From positions 3,472,001 to 3,536,000 of the forward strand of contig CM065878.1 of NCBI GenBank assembly GCA_033439255.1: DNA of 64,000 nucleotides. The letters run 5' to 3'. The notes under the pieces are model-generated. The model was given only the letters and a program-made list of their open reading frames with translations, did not search any database and was not told where the DNA came from. This DNA is from Hericium rajendrae (lineage: Eukaryota; Basidiomycota; Agaricomycetes; Russulales; Hericiaceae). The stretch's first letter is position 1. Each line of letters begins with the position of its first letter. Position numbers and translations under genes: made by a program. Shown one piece after another: positions 1 through 12,362 of this stretch.

Positions 1-260
1 GACTTCCGATTCGATGCTATTTCCAGAACTGAGCGATGCTGGCGGCTCATCGACATCCATCTCGCGAGTCGACACTAACGACACTAGTGCGAAAGCAGGC
101 AATGTCCTACCATATGTGGACGCGCGACGAGGATGGTGACGTCGCGCTCGCATTCCAACGCGTCCCATTCTCTGATCTCCCGCCCTGCCCGGCCATTTGC
201 AGCATATAAGATGCCAGATGTCTACACGAACATTCTCTATCCTTTTCTTCCCCTCTCACC
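1..260 (+). promoter_or_regulatory. Upstream region of the catalase gene with TATA-like box
   Basis: No coding signal is visible here. A TATAAG element at 205-210 lies about 50 bases before the catalase ATG at 261. The bases between them are pyrimidine-rich (CTTTTCTTCCCCTCTCACC), which is typical of a fungal core promoter and leader. The transcription start is inferred, not seen. Confidence 0.45.
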
Positions 261-2842
261 ATGTCCACCGTAGCCGAAGCGATCAAAAGCGCGTTCGCTG
301 GCCCAGCTCGTACTGCTAAAGCCAACGACATGCAACGCGACATGCTCGATCCTTCCAAAGGTGAAAATTATCACACGACATCCCATGGTGTCAAGGTTGC
401 CAACGATGACAACTGGTGCATTTTTGGTCTACGTCAGTGACATTTCTAAAAGGACTAACCTTATCGCATAGGCTCAAGGTCAGCGACGCGTCGGGCAAGA
501 ACGTTGGGCCTCACCTGCTCGAAGACCAGATTGCGCGCGAGAAGATCACGAGTTTCGACCATGAGCGCATCCCCGAACGCGTCGTGCACGCTCGAGGTAC
601 CGGTGCTTTCGGCCACTTCAAGGTTTATGACGACCGAGCCAAGAAGTACACGTCTGCTGAGGTGTTGACCGATCCTCGTCGAACCACACCTGTCTTTGTG
701 CGCTTCAGCACCGTCCAAGGCTCCCGTGGTAGCGCGGTAAGTCACTCAAATATGACCCGTTCGGACCAGATCTGTGACCCTATGTAGGATACGGTCCGCG
801 ATGTTCGCGGCTTTGCCGTCAAGTTTTACACAGAAGAGGGTAACTGGGATATCGTTGGTAACGACATTCCGGTTTTCTTCGTCCAAGAGACGATCAAGTT
901 TCCGGATATCATTCACGCTGTCAAGCCCGAGCCCAACAACGAAGTGCCTCAGGGCCAAAGTGCCCACAACAATTTCTGGGACTTCGTCGGTTTGCAACCT
1001 GAGTGTATGCGTCCTTTCTTTGTTCCCTTCCGTTTTCTCACCGATTATTCAGCGGCGCATATGGTTATGTGGGTCATGTCCGATCGCGGCGTTCCACGCT
1101 CCCTCCGTATGATGCAGGGTTTCGGCGTGAACACATACACGTTGTACAAGCTTCACGGCGAGCTGCACTTCGTCAAATTTCATTGGATCCCAGAGCTCGG
1201 CGTCCATAGTCTCATGTGGGATGAAGCTCTCAAAATAAACGGCCAGGACCCAGGTAAATATCGCCGCCTTCTAACAGACGATGTCTTACACGCCTTATCA
1301 GACTTCCACCGCAAGGATCTGTATGAAGCCATCGCAAATGGGATCTTTCCGAAGTGGAAGCTTTGCATTCAAGTGATTCCTCAGTCTCGAGAGCACGAAT
1401 TTGATTTCGATATCTTGGACGCGACCAAGCTCTGGCCGGAGGAGCTCGTTCCGCTCGAGGAGATAGGTGAAATGGTTCTAGATCGTGCGCCCGAAGAGTT
1501 TTTCCCCCAGGTGGAACAGGCCGCGTTTTGCACTTCGCATGTCGTGCCAGGAATTGGATTCAGCGATGATCCTTTGTTGCAGGGTCGTAATTTCTCCTAT
1601 CAAGACACGCAAATCAGTCGACTGGGAGTGAATTGGCAAGAGGTATGCCACTGCGCAGGAGGTGTATGCGTCTTTTCGAAATATTGAGGGAATTTCTCTA
1701 GCTTCCTGTCAATCGACCTATCTGTCCAGTTCTTAATCATCAGCGGGATGGCAAAATGAGGCATCGCATTACTCAAGGTTCAATCAATTACTGGCCCAAT
1801 CGTAAAGAGCAGTTCCCGCCTGTTCCTCCCAGTGAAGGGGGATATGAGACGTGAGTGACCTTCCACACTTCATTTCACAATAGCGAATACTGTGCCATAG
1901 ATACCCTCAGAAGGTGGAAGGCATGAAGCAACGCATACGTGGTGCCAAATTCCAAGAGCACTTCAATCAAGCTCAGTTGTTCTACAACTCTCTAGCTCCT
2001 TACGAGAAACAGCATCTGGTCAACGCGATTTCGTTCGAATTGGACCACTGCGACGATCGAGGCGTTTACGAGCAATATACGAAGATCCTCAATTTTATCG
2101 ACTTCAACCTTGCGAAGCAGGTTGCCTTGAACGTTGGCGGCGTGGTTCCTGATAGGCCTGCGAAGCCCAACCATGGTGATTCTAGTCGATCTTTATCTCA
2201 GCTGTACTATGCACCGAAGACACCCACCATCAAGAGCCGTCGCATCGCCATCTTGGTTGCAGACGGGTTTAATCTCGCTGAGGTTTTGGCGATCCGCGCG
2301 GCACTATCGGCCGCTCAGGCTCTGACGTTCGTCATCGGACCCCGGCGTGGCGAAGTGTTCAGCGCTGAAGGCAAAAGTCTTGCTGCCGATCATCACTACG
2401 AGGGCCAGCGTTCGACGCTGTTCGATGCCGTCTTCATCCCATCTGGTGAACATGCGTATGCCCTGGCGAATAATGGAAGGGCAATCCACTGGATTCGAGA
2501 GGCTTTCGGCCATTGCAAGGCCATCGGCGCTATTGGCGAAGGTGAGTTCTTACCCTCAACATCTGTATCAGCGCTCTAAGCATACATGCAGGTGTTTACT
2601 TCTTGCGCGACGCTGCTCGTCTCCCTGGCATCAAGTTCCAGGATGATCTTGACAACGATGCTGTCGTGGTTTCGTATGGCGTGGTCACTACCGGCAGTTA
2701 TAGCTTGAAGTCTACGGCACGGGATACTCTGAAGATAGCTTCGGGAGAGAAGGGCTTTGCTGCAAACTTCGCCTATGCTGTCAGCCAGCATCGCTGCTAT
2801 GATCGCGAGATGGATGGTCTGACTGCGAAGGTCGCTTTCTGA
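261..2842 (+). CDS. Large-subunit heme catalase with C-terminal DJ-1/GATase-like domain
   Basis: This gene decomposes hydrogen peroxide to water and oxygen. Seven exons with introns at 416-471, 737-787, 1005-1052, 1643-1701, 1851-1900 and 2542-2591 give about 755 residues. The core holds the catalytic His in ERVVHARG (about residue 91), the distal Asn in DIVGND (about 165) and the proximal heme-ligand Tyr in [15 protein letters not shown] (about 395). The last 150-170 residues (from [14 protein letters not shown]) form the flavodoxin/DJ-1-like domain of large-subunit catalases, which are usually tetramers of 80-84 kDa chains. No signal peptide or clear C-terminal peroxisomal signal is visible (it ends TAKVAF), so cytosolic location is inferred. 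The ATG at 261 is the first in frame and follows a pyrimidine-rich leader and TATA-like box. The gene looks intact. Confidence 0.95.
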
Positions 2843-3124
2843 AGAGAAGATTTGAACTCGGGCTTCGGTTCTTTTCCTCAGGCTCTGTGTCGGCGCTTGG
2901 AGCTCCTGTTCTGTCGTTGATTTTGCATCAGTCGCGTCAAGCTTTATGGACTAGTCATTGTTGTACGAATGAGGCGAATGAGATATGTAAAATAGGCTCA
3001 GAATTTGACGTAGCATGTCGGCAACTGTTCCGAACGATAATTATGCTCAGGAATGAAGTCAACGATGGTAAACCCTCTGCTCATAACCTAAAACATATAT
3101 ACATCGCTACAGATCCAGAGGGCC

Positions 3125-5435
3125 CTATGTAATATTCGTTCTTCCCAGTGCTAACTCAACAAGGACGTACGCGTTCGCCAGGACAACGATAAACCATATC
3201 GCATACCCCAAGTATCTCATTATCTGCCCGTTGCTATAGTCGGTGATACCTCCCTCAGGAAAAGATGCGGCATCGGCCAATATTCCTTCTTGTTGCGTGA
3301 CTTCCGTCTTCTCCGCGTCGCGAGATAGAAACACAGTGTCTGCCAACATCTGATCTTCTTGTGCGACTTCCGCCTTCTGTGCATCAACCGCGACGGTGTC
3401 ATCGGGCGACGCTTCTGGGTGCAGCTCTGCGGAATCGCCATCATGGTGCTCGCCCGCAAACGGCTCCGGACGGAGCGGCCGGCGCACAGACATGATGGCG
3501 GACGACGACGTAATCCACACGAGCGGGAACACGACGAATGGCAGGACGATCGAGAGCGCGACCTGCGACGCGACGAGCAGCGTGTCGATGCCGTTCCGAC
3601 CTACGGCGATGGCTACGATGATGGACGGCACAAGGCCCAGCAGGCGCGTTATGAGGCGGCGCAGGAACGGCTGCGACACGTGCGGAGGATGAGGTGTGTA
3701 CGGGCGGAATAAAAGGGGTGACTTACGGAGATGCGCCATTCGATGAAGCCTTCGGAGACGATTTGGCCAGCGAGGGTCGCTGTGATGCTTGCTGTCTGGC
3801 CGGCGCAAAGCAGTGCGAGCGCGAAGATGAACGCCGCGGCTGTGATGATGTGAGTGCATTGCGACGCTGCGTATATGGGAAAGAGCGAACCTTTGCCGAT
3901 GTGCTCCCTGATCAGGTCATGCGCTTCAAACAGGCCTGCGGGTACCATTGATTCTGCATCGCCATTCTGCTGAAAGAAGACAGTGGCGGCGATGATTAGT
4001 ATGCTACAGCGTTTATCTTTAGCAGGCATTATAACACGGATACACCAGGAGATGCATACGCTGCATTTATGGGCACTGCGACACATAGTAAACTGGCGAC
4101 TATGTCAAATGTGCTGTGTCCGAGGTGGGCGTGTATAAAACCTAGGGTATTATTATCTGGTCGAGTGTATTTGTTACGGTGGTCTCGGTCTGAGGCGATG
4201 CGTTCCGAGCGAGAGACTCTGAACAGAGAGCGGATCCAGGCTTGGATTCGCCTACGGACGCCTAACCTAGCTGCGTGGACGGGTGCGGGCAGGGAAGGCA
4301 GGTCCGTGGACAGGCGATCTTGGGTTGATAAGAAGGAGCCAAGGAAGAGTGCGTGAGGCATCACCGTCGCACCCAGGATTCCGACGGCTGGTGAACGTAT
4401 TAGCGCACGGTCCAAAAGCATGGCACGACTGCACGCTAATATCTCACCTGTATAAACAGCGTTGGGTTTTACCTGCACGAGTGTCTTATCTGGGATGAAT
4501 CCGAGGAAAACTTGCGGCCAGTCTGCTCCAACCTTGATGAGCAGGATTACAAAAGAAATGAAGACGCCAGAAACCTGCGCGTCGCCATAAGTTCAGTATC
4601 AGGCTTGGATTTAGGGCAATAAAATAGACTGAACCAGTGCGATGATAGTCAATTCGAACACTCTAGCGGAGTTGCCCTTGGATCGGGTTGGGTCGCCTAT
4701 GATGAGAAAGACGAGGACATCCCCAGCCGTGAGGAGTACAGCAATCCACAACGGCAGCTTTGGAAAGATTAGACAAAGCCCAATAGCCGAGCCAATGAGT
4801 TCTGCCAAATCGGTGCTGATAATAGCTATCTCGCATAGCGCATACAGCGGGTATAACAGGGTGTAGCGCATGAGCTTGCGATGCTTCGGGCTGCTCTGCA
4901 GTAATAGTCGGCACTGCGTCGCAAGATCTGCCCGGCGTACCAAGCTGAATCAGTCCACGGTGAGCGAACATGACACCCGTGATGGTGTTTCTACCTAAGC
5001 CTGTCACACAACCAAGCCTGCAGGCCATAGTCTTCGGTGGAGAAATCAGTCCATGGAAATGAGCTGAATTCAGCTAGAAGGCGACCTACCTGGAGGATGG
5101 CCGCACCTAGGCCTGCCATCAGGATCACAAAGAGCATTGGCCGGTAGCCGAAGATAGACCCCGCCTGCATGTCAACGCTCCAGTTTCCGCTGTTGCGTTG
5201 CGGTTAAAGCATGTCGAGTAGGAACAATCGGACGGACTCACGGATCGAAGTACGCTACCGCGCATACGATGCCAGCACCTGCATGGCGCCGCACATGATG
5301 GGTAATTTTGCGAACCAAACGTGTAGATTTTCCTGTGATAGGAATTGCGGGTCGAGGACGGGTGCCGTTGTCGATGTGAGCCTCGGGGGACGGCAAGGAC
5401 GGCTCAGCCGTCTGGGACGCAAGAGGCGAGGGCAT
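3125..5435 (-). CDS. Nramp (SMF-type) divalent metal ion transporter
   Basis: This is a proton-coupled manganese/iron-type transporter of the Nramp family. Short exons on the minus strand carry the family signatures in order. The first is VCAVAYFDP followed across an intron by GNWSVDMQAGS (TM1, with the DPGN metal site straddling the splice). Next are the TM segment AELIGSAIGLCLIFPKLP, then GATVMPHALFLGS (TM6 metal-site region), LLCAGQTASITATLAGQ and VPSIIVAIAVGR. The start at 5435 (MPSPLASQ) is chosen because it leads straight into the conserved first membrane segment. The ATG of MED6 lies 231 bp away in the opposite direction, so the promoter is probably shared. An acidic loop between the last two membrane segments holds a 22-residue tandem repeat (see the repeat entry). 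Whether it sits in the vacuole, Golgi or plasma membrane cannot be read from the sequence. Confidence 0.9.
3262..3393 (-). repeat. 66-bp tandem repeat inside the Nramp coding region
   Basis: Two adjacent, diverged 66-bp units encode the pattern DA(Q/E)K(A/T)EV(A/T)Q..(Q/G)(M/I)LAD in frame. One copy has VDAQKAEVAQEDQMLAD and the other DAEKTEVTQQEGILAD. The repeat lies in a hydrophilic loop between the last two membrane segments and keeps the reading frame. It looks like an internal duplication in a tolerant loop. The unit limits are approximate. Confidence 0.75.
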
Positions 5436-5666
5436 ACGGGCGAGAAGACGACATGGGTGATTCGCTGTCGGGGATGGATAAGGCGGCGGGGACTCTGCCC
5501 AGTAGAGTGGAACGCTTCGGTATAAGGCCCCAATAGCAGAGCGCAGGGCTCATATTCTCCGACACAGTGGTTCCTTCCAGTGGCACTCCCACCGCGTCTG
5601 ACGCGCTCCGAGTCGTGGGACTCCCCTCCTTCCCTCTCCGGCTCTTCAGTTGCCCGCTTCCACAAC
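5436..5666. promoter_or_regulatory. Divergent intergenic region between Nramp transporter and MED6
   Basis: These 231 bp separate two start codons that point away from each other, so both promoters must lie here or overlap the first exons. Open frames run across it on both strands, but they look like shadows. I see no clear TATA box. Confidence 0.5.
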
Positions 5667-6824
5667 ATGGACCTCAACGACCTCCACCCCGCAGACGACT
5701 ACTCCAACCGTTTCTTCATATGGCATGAATGGATACAGGCAGGTGTTTCAGCACCCGCCTTGACCCGTCGGTTTCATTTCGGAGGTTGTGCAGGCAAATG
5801 GCCCGCTGACCGCAGAGAATGTGTTTGACTATTTTGCGACATCCATGTTCTATGACAAGCAGAGCAACAACCAGGTCTTGCGCATGCAGACCATGCACAC
5901 GGGAATGCCGATCGCGAATGAAGCGGAAGAGCTCAAGTAAGTCATGCAGATCGACGGCTTGCTTGCGCGGCAGGCAATAGCATGCGTTCTGAACCACCTC
6001 TTTGGGCTGTAGACGCTTCACTGGCGTGGAATTTGCTGTTGTACACGCAGAGCCACCTTCGCTCTTTGTGATTCACAAGCGTGAACGTTTTTCTCCCGAA
6101 GAGAGTGAGCTTTTCTAGCACAAGCCGTCTTGGCTCACTGACTGTCCTGCAGCGCGACCAATGGCAGCCTACTTTATCATGAACAATCGAATTTACCAGT
6201 CACCAGACGTGTACCACGTCCTCTCCAATCGTCTGGTGCGGCTCATGCGGCTCAAATGGCTGTTCTTGCTAATTGATGCATAGCTTACGTCTCTGTATTC
6301 GCTGCAATCATCTATGGATATTCTGCGCAAGTACCGACCCGACTACACGCCAAGGTCAGGCTGGGCGTGGCCGATTGCCGAAACTGCTGCCGAGGATCTC
6401 AGCAAGAAAGCTCGTGCAGGTTCGGTCACCCCAGCAGAATCGCAAGATATCCCGGAAACTCTTGCAAAAGCAAAGGCATCCGCGTCGATGAAGCATCAGA
6501 ACACGGCGCTGCTGCTCAATGCTATGCGAACCACAGCAGTGCATTCAAAGAAGCCACTTAATGTCGACGTGCAGCAGGCTGCCGGTCCTGATAGTGCTGC
6601 CACAGAGACCCCGGCCGGAACAGTTCCACGTTCTTCCGCGACGCCAGGGCCCGTTTCAACGCCTCAACCCAGTGTCTCTGGTTCACAGGAGTCTATTGGC
6701 AAAGCGGTACCAGGTGCTGCAAAGAAAAAGAGGAAACGTACGAGGCTGTCTAGGAATTTATCAACTTCTCCATCTGACATCTCTTATAGGGGCGTCCATT
6801 GTTGCACCTCCGCCGACATCATAG
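5667..6824 (+). CDS. MED6: Mediator complex subunit MED6
   Basis: This is a head-module subunit of Mediator, which links activators to RNA polymerase II in the nucleus. The conserved domain is readable in order: WHEWIQ, then NVFDYFATSMFYDKQSNNQ, then FTGVEFAVVH, and the AAYFIMNNRIYQSPDVY segment ahead of SLYSLQSSMDILRKYRPDYTP. A variable Ser/Pro-rich tail ends in a basic patch (KKKRKR) and the short terminus ASIVAPPPTS. Introns at 5739-5793, 5937-6012, 6105-6152, 6236-6283 and 6738-6789 give about 292 residues, a normal fungal MED6 size. The first intron needs a GC donor to keep the residues expected between WIQ and ENV. The start at 5667 (MDLNDLHP) begins just before the domain. An upstream in-frame ATG at 5580 is possible but less likely. 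Confidence 0.92.
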
Positions 6825-7117
6825 AGCCTTGCGCCAGTGATATTCGACAGTCTTCATGTCATGCATGCCATGCGCCGGCTGTATACTGGGCCGTACTACC
6901 CAACCCATGGGGATGGTACCGGGAGAATCAGACTATTAGCTTCTCCGTTCTCATGATGATGAGCGCTATGGGCTCTATGAAATGCTGAGTAGCACCCTTT
7001 ACTTTGAATACAAAGCACAGTAACGTCAGACGATACTATCGTATCGCTTTTGTGGAATCCAAATAAATATGTCGTAATTCAAAATGGAATATGACGAGGT
7101 AGCCAGTGCATCATCGA

Positions 7118-8018
7118 TCATCGCGAACCCGCGCCCGTCAGTTTCCCAGTCAACCAGCCCAGCGGGGTCGGCAGACCCGCATTCCGCGGCCCCACTCCTC
7201 CCACACCGAGTGCCAGGGGGTTCGCAGATGCGAACGACTGTTTCCGAGCCTGCGCGGCCAGCTGGACTGTGAGAGCAAAGCACGATGTCAGAATTTGCCA
7301 AGCCGACGGGATGTGTAGAGGGAAAGGCGGGCTGGGAGTGCGGGGCCCTTAAGGGGGTATCGTACCCTCGGCAGCGGGAGCAATGGGGGGCGCGTAGGGT
7401 ATACCGGACTTACTGGATCGGTCTATCTCCTCGAGGTTGGTCTCTAAGACCAAGCCTCCCTGGATGATTTCTGCGAGGATATGGTGCACCTGGCGTGTGG
7501 CCTGTCAACCATGAACACACAAATGATATAGTAAAATACTGCCGACCTCATCAAAATGGAACACGAGGTCCAGTTCGCAGACATTCTCAAACGCACGGTC
7601 GAGCGACTCCACGAACACCTGAGCGTACGAGAACACAGTGTCAGTCCCGTCTTGTACCGCCGAAACACGGCAGCAACGCACCTGTATCAGATCGAGAATG
7701 CCAAGCTCGCTCTCCGCTGAGTCAACGACGAACACAAAGTGTAGCGTCGCATAGCTGCGGTACACGACGCGCAGCTTCTCGCCCGTCTCCTGCCCGAGGA
7801 AGTCCTCGAGCTCGGGCGCGTCGAGGAAATTGCACAGCCCGCCCGTGCGCGTGCTGATGAGGCTGTAGATGCGCTGCACGAGGACCTGCGAGGAGCGCTG
7901 AATGGGTGTGTAGAACTTGGTCAGGCGCGGCACGCCGCTTGTGTTCACTGGACGCGGGATGAGCGGGGCGGCAGCCAGAACTCTATGTGTACGTACGGAT
8001 GATGACGGCGTGGATCAT
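7118..8018 (-). CDS. APS3: AP-3 adaptor complex sigma subunit
   Basis: This is the small subunit of the AP-3 clathrin-adaptor-like complex, which sorts cargo from the Golgi or endosomes to the vacuole. A tiny first exon encodes MIHAVII, followed across an intron by LNTSGVPRLTKFY. The signature core comes next: YRSYATLHFVFVVDSAESE, LGILDLIQ, then FVESLDRAFENVCELDLVF and FDEV. A further intron separates FDEV from HHILAEIIQGGLVLETN. The last exon encodes a Gly/Pro-rich tail ending LTGAGSR. The start at 8018 is supported by the canonical sigma N-terminus. The protein is slightly longer than the metazoan form because of an insertion around the ELEDFLGQETGEK segment. The gene converges with MED6, leaving about 290 bp between the stop codons. 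Confidence 0.9.
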
Positions 8019-8332
8019 GGCTGCGATGCAAGGACCGGTGTGTCTGGAAACTCAGTGGCGTCTGGGTTATGTGCGCCTTGGAATTGTCCAGGGATGAGCT
8101 GCAGACATGAAGTCGTTGTAGGTGGTAAGTGGTAGTTATGGGCGCTAAGCGCATGCTGAGTCCCGAGGCGCCCGCCACCAGAAAAGGACCGTCCTCGACA
8201 AGTCTACAAATGCACATTCTCGGAGAATGCTTCTCAATAGCAAATACAGAATACATTGAAGGCTACAGTAAGAAACTTCCTAATACATTGTACAGATCTT
8301 CTACCACCACTTCAGCGCAGCTTCTCGAGAAG
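8019..8332. other. Intergenic region, AP-3 sigma promoter side
   Basis: These 314 bp lie between the start of the AP-3 sigma gene and the stop of the ecdysoneless-type gene, both on the minus strand. Only short overlapping frames are seen, with no family resemblance. The stretch presumably holds the AP-3 sigma promoter and the 3' UTR of the neighbour. Confidence 0.4.
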
Positions 8333-11300
8333 CTAATCATCCCTTGGAAGATTGTAGCCAGGTTGCAGCCGCCCAGCCAGGCTGCTTACAGGACCGGGCA
8401 ACCCACCCTGGCTCTTGAAGCTTTCCAGGAAATTTTTGATCAGATTGTAATCCATACCACCCTCCGTGCTCAGGTCTACATCTTCCTCGTCGCCGCGCTC
8501 CAACGCTGCGTTCAGCTCTGCCTCCATGGCAGCCTCGATATCGACGTCCTCCTCGGCCGGCGGCGTCTTCGCCTTGCCCTTTCCCTTGTCTTGCTCGGGG
8601 GCTGGTGGTTCCTGCGGTGACTTGGAGGATTTTGCTTCTCCAGAACGGTTTCGAGCGAGCTCGGCATCCATCGCTTGCATGACGGCCTCGAAGGAATCAA
8701 GTTTGGGATTTGCGCTCGGTCTCGGCCCGGAGATTGGCTGTCGCAATCTCGGTTCATTTTCGGCAGATTGATCGAGTGAGGCTTGCAGGTCGGGCGAAGC
8801 TGTCTTTTCTTGCCAACGGTTCTCGGTAGTAAAGTGGGAAGGGACGAACGCTGATAGCAAAGACGTGAATAAGGGCCTCAAACGGAGCGGTACAACGACG
8901 ACTCACCTCCGCGGCTCTTTCTCTCACTGAGAATGTTTTGCCACTGGTCATTCGAAATTCCCAGCGCCTCCCTTGCGAACTCAAGAAACTCGTCTTGCTC
9001 TTCCTCCATGTTGACCTCAACTTCTCCAACTACCTGCGGCCGATCTTCCTCTTCCTCCTCGTCTTCCCCAACCCCCACATCCTCCTCGTCGGTCTCATCG
9101 TCGGAGTCCACGCCCTCGTACCTATCACGCATGATGATGGGCGCCCTCACAGGCTTCCGACGAAGTTCTTCTTCCCTGCTCGCAGCAACGGAGACAACTT
9201 CCTCGACAATCTCTGTCTCGACTGTGGTGCGAGCCACCCTCTGCGACGTACTGTAGGAAGCTGGCATTCTGCCGTATTCCGATGGATCGATACCGGGAAC
9301 TAGCTTGTCCATGGCTTCCTGGCGGGCTGCCTTCTCGGCTGCGGTTCGCATCTTGTCGCCATAGCCCGCCTCCGAGCCGGAATCGCTGACCGCGGATGCT
9401 TCATCGCTGAACTCACTCATTTCGTCGGATGATCTCTCCCTGTATTGCCGTCAGTACCTGCCAGTATAAAGGGTGATGCCAGGGCTGCTCACTCCTCAAA
9501 TCGAGCACCCTCGATGTCACCCTCTCCTTTTAAGAATTCTTCGACTTTCGTCGCTAGACTCTGCAACCTCTTGGCTTCTTCTTTTGCTGCCCGATCCTCT
9601 TCAGAGATATCCTGCTTAGATTGGTCCACGTCCATCGCATCCGGTTCGGCACCTGCGGAGTCGGTCGCCTTTCCTAGTTTCTTTTGGAGAACGGTGTCGA
9701 AGTCCTCGGCGCTGATATTCAGCCAGTCTTCCGAGTCTTCAGGTTCGTCAGACGGTTGGACAGAATCGGGAGGGGCGTGTAGTATTGCGGCGTTGACCGA
9801 TGCGGCAAATGAAGCTCTGGAAGCATCACTACAAAAATTCCTGATGAGATCCCTGCACAGACGATGTCCCAAATAACCCACTCTGTCTGCCGCGTCTGGA
9901 TGAATATTTTGACGGCCTTCTCTTCTAATTGCTTCCACAACTGGGAGCCCTCTGCCTCTCCTCGGAAATAACCGGCGGACTGTAAGCTTTGGATGTACTT
10001 GACATATTCAGGATCACGGCGCAAAGCGTCTTTGCGTGCATCAGCCTAGAATGAATGGTCCGTAAGTCTCGATTTGACGAGTGCAACAATTCATACATAC
10101 AGAAGACTGGACAGTATCACGCGTAGCTTGAGCGCCTTCTGCTCGGCCTTTGCTCTCCTGGTAGAGCATCTCGAATCCAACAGCCTTATGTCATCGTCAG
10201 ATATGGTGAACACAACTCAATGATGACTTCAACTCACGATCTTCATGCCGATATCTCTCCACCTCCATTGAGGTGTGCCTTCCTTCTCCGACCATCGTCC
10301 GAAAACCCTTGGGGGATAGAACTTTTGACCGACCAGCTGTGCATAGGCTGGTCGTGTCATTTTTATGTTCTTTAAAGTAGATGGCTCAGGTGGGAAGCGC
10401 GACATCCTTTGAGCTGCCTACGTGATGAGGTGAGTTGAGTTGAGATGAAGAATAGGAGCATACTCACTCGAAGCTGGATGTCATCTCGCGTATAAAAGGT
10501 TTCAACAGCCCGTTGCACAAGGGACGGCTCGGCTGATAGTGCCTTTGCGACGTCGACAGGAACGTAAGCTTTGGTTTTATGAGTGTGCTCCTTCAGGGCT
10601 CTCGGATACCTAAGCAAATGTAAGCTTGAGGAATGGATGGCCTGCGATCGGACTTACCTGGAGATTCTCTGCCAGACAGTATTCTCAACTTCTGCAGGTG
10701 CCTCCGTGCGAACGCTTGAATCACGCAGGAGTTTTAAAGCGTCAGGAACACTCAAGAATTCCTCATCCTCGTCCTTTAAGATACCCCGTTCGTCGTCAGT
10801 CTCCCGTGCTCCCGGCAGGGCCCTTCTGCGCCTTTGGCTAGACGGCGGGGATACGTGTGAGGGAGATATCAGATGTAGACGAGATTTGTAGATCCAGACC
10901 TACGATACGACAGATAAGTAAACTGTAGGAACTTAGTCTCGGGGAACGTACCCTGTTTTCTGTATTTGAAGGGGTAACCCAGCGTGGAAGCACCTCCGCA
11001 GCTTCGATGAGCATAAAGTCTCCATCGGAGTCGTATACGCTATAGATGCAGGTCAAATGACTGCCCCCTAAACGATACCTTTGCTGCACGTACCTAACAG
11101 CCAGATCCCATTTCGCACTAATTTCGCGCAAAAGCCAGACCATGGCCCATTCATCATCGACCGAGTCCCCTACACGCATCCGCCCACTCAACATCCACCC
11201 AGCGCTGTCGGGATCCTTCACGACCTTGAGCTCGAAGGGGTCGCGATGCCATACGAAATCTTGAAGGACAGAATCAACATACGACTGGATCGCGACCGCG

Positions 11301-11410
11301 AAAGTTGTGGCTGCCGCCCTGTCCGAATTCTCCGGCGGGGGGTAGACCTCATATTGGAGAGTATCCTCGGATATGGACGGTGGTCTGTTGAAAATGTTCT
11401 GAATTTCCAT
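8333..11410 (-). CDS. Ecdysoneless/SGT1-type cell-cycle and splicing regulator
   Basis: This belongs to the SGT1/ecdysoneless (ECD) family. Members act in transcription, pre-mRNA splicing and the cell cycle, and the human member is about 640 residues. Support comes from several exons. The N-terminus has ISEDTLQYEVYPP and FVWHRDPFELKV. It is followed by VDDEWAMVWLLREI and the family block FMLIEAAEVLPRWV..NTENRV. The middle exons carry AAQRMSRFPPEP and FYPPRVFGRW. The C-terminal half is very acidic and ends in the characteristic helix FLESFKSQGGLPGPVSSLAG. The start at 11410 (MEIQNIFNRPP) is chosen because upstream codons do not resemble the family. The name SGT1 here is unrelated to the HSP90 co-chaperone SGT1. 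Exon limits in the middle are approximate. Confidence 0.85.
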
Positions 11411-11559
11411 TGTCGCGTAGATGATGACCGGGATGCGCAAAGAGCCTTTAGGGATCAGTACGTCATGAACGAAGCTCTTGTACAACAACCGTAAACAAAT
11501 GCATCATGCGCGTATGATGACTGCCTCTTCGGGCGATACAAGTAGCAGTGAACGCTACC

Positions 11560-12157
11560 ATGGCGTCCAGCACCTCGTTCAAAGACAGGAACCTTCTCGC
11601 TGTCATTGGGGATGAGGTCTGTACAGTCAATCGGGTTGTTGAATCCATATGGGCTAAATTTTGCGCACATAAAGGACACGATTACTGGTCTCCTGCTAGC
11701 AGGAATTGGACACATAGATGAACGACAGAAGAAGAACTTCCTCATTGTCGACGCTAGTCAGGCTGTTTCTTCGTGAAACTTAACCTCTTTCTTTACTTAC
11801 ACATGAGGTGAATGTTGCAGAAACTCAAGTATCCACCATTGAAGCTGCGTTCCAAGAGTATGTTGAGCGCAAAGACATCGCCATCCTTCTCATAAACCAA
11901 CATGTCCGCGTCTGCTATTCTCATGAAGCGGTATCGTGCTCACCTTGAAATGCTACAGATTGCAGAGAAGATACGACTCACTGTTGACAAATACCAGCAG
12001 GCGTTCCCGGCACTGTTGGAGATACCCTCGAAAGACCATCCATACGGTGAGTACATCAATGTCATATGTCATGTGCGCTGGCCAGGCTGACTTCCGCAAC
12101 GCAGATCCGGCTAAGGATTCTGTATTAAAGCGTGTACAGAAGCTTTTCGGAGAATAG
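11560..12157 (+). CDS. VMA7: V-type proton ATPase subunit F
   Basis: This is a subunit of the central stalk of the vacuolar ATPase, which acidifies the vacuole and Golgi. Splicing gives about 119 residues, the size of yeast Vma7. In order it reads [11 protein letters not shown], then [20 protein letters not shown], then [20 protein letters not shown]. The end is [20 protein letters not shown] and the perfect C-terminus [12 protein letters not shown]. The second intron uses a weak donor (GTCAGG) to join LIVDA to KTQVSTIE, while the others are ordinary GT-AG. Its ATG lies 149 bp from the divergent ECD-type gene (start 11410), so a shared promoter is likely. Confidence 0.92.
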
Positions 12158-12362
12158 ATTCTGCTTTTCTTTTGGCCTCTCCCACTCAATTTCACTCTCA
12201 AACGTCCGCATTTACATTTGTACACGTAAATATACATCGTGTTGCAAATATCCAACTAGGACGTGCTAGGATTCGCAGCACAGATCACGAGGGCTAAGCA
12301 GTACAGACCAACCCTTCGGCTGGGAAGGTGGGGCAGACGGGGATGATATTGAGCGAGATCCT

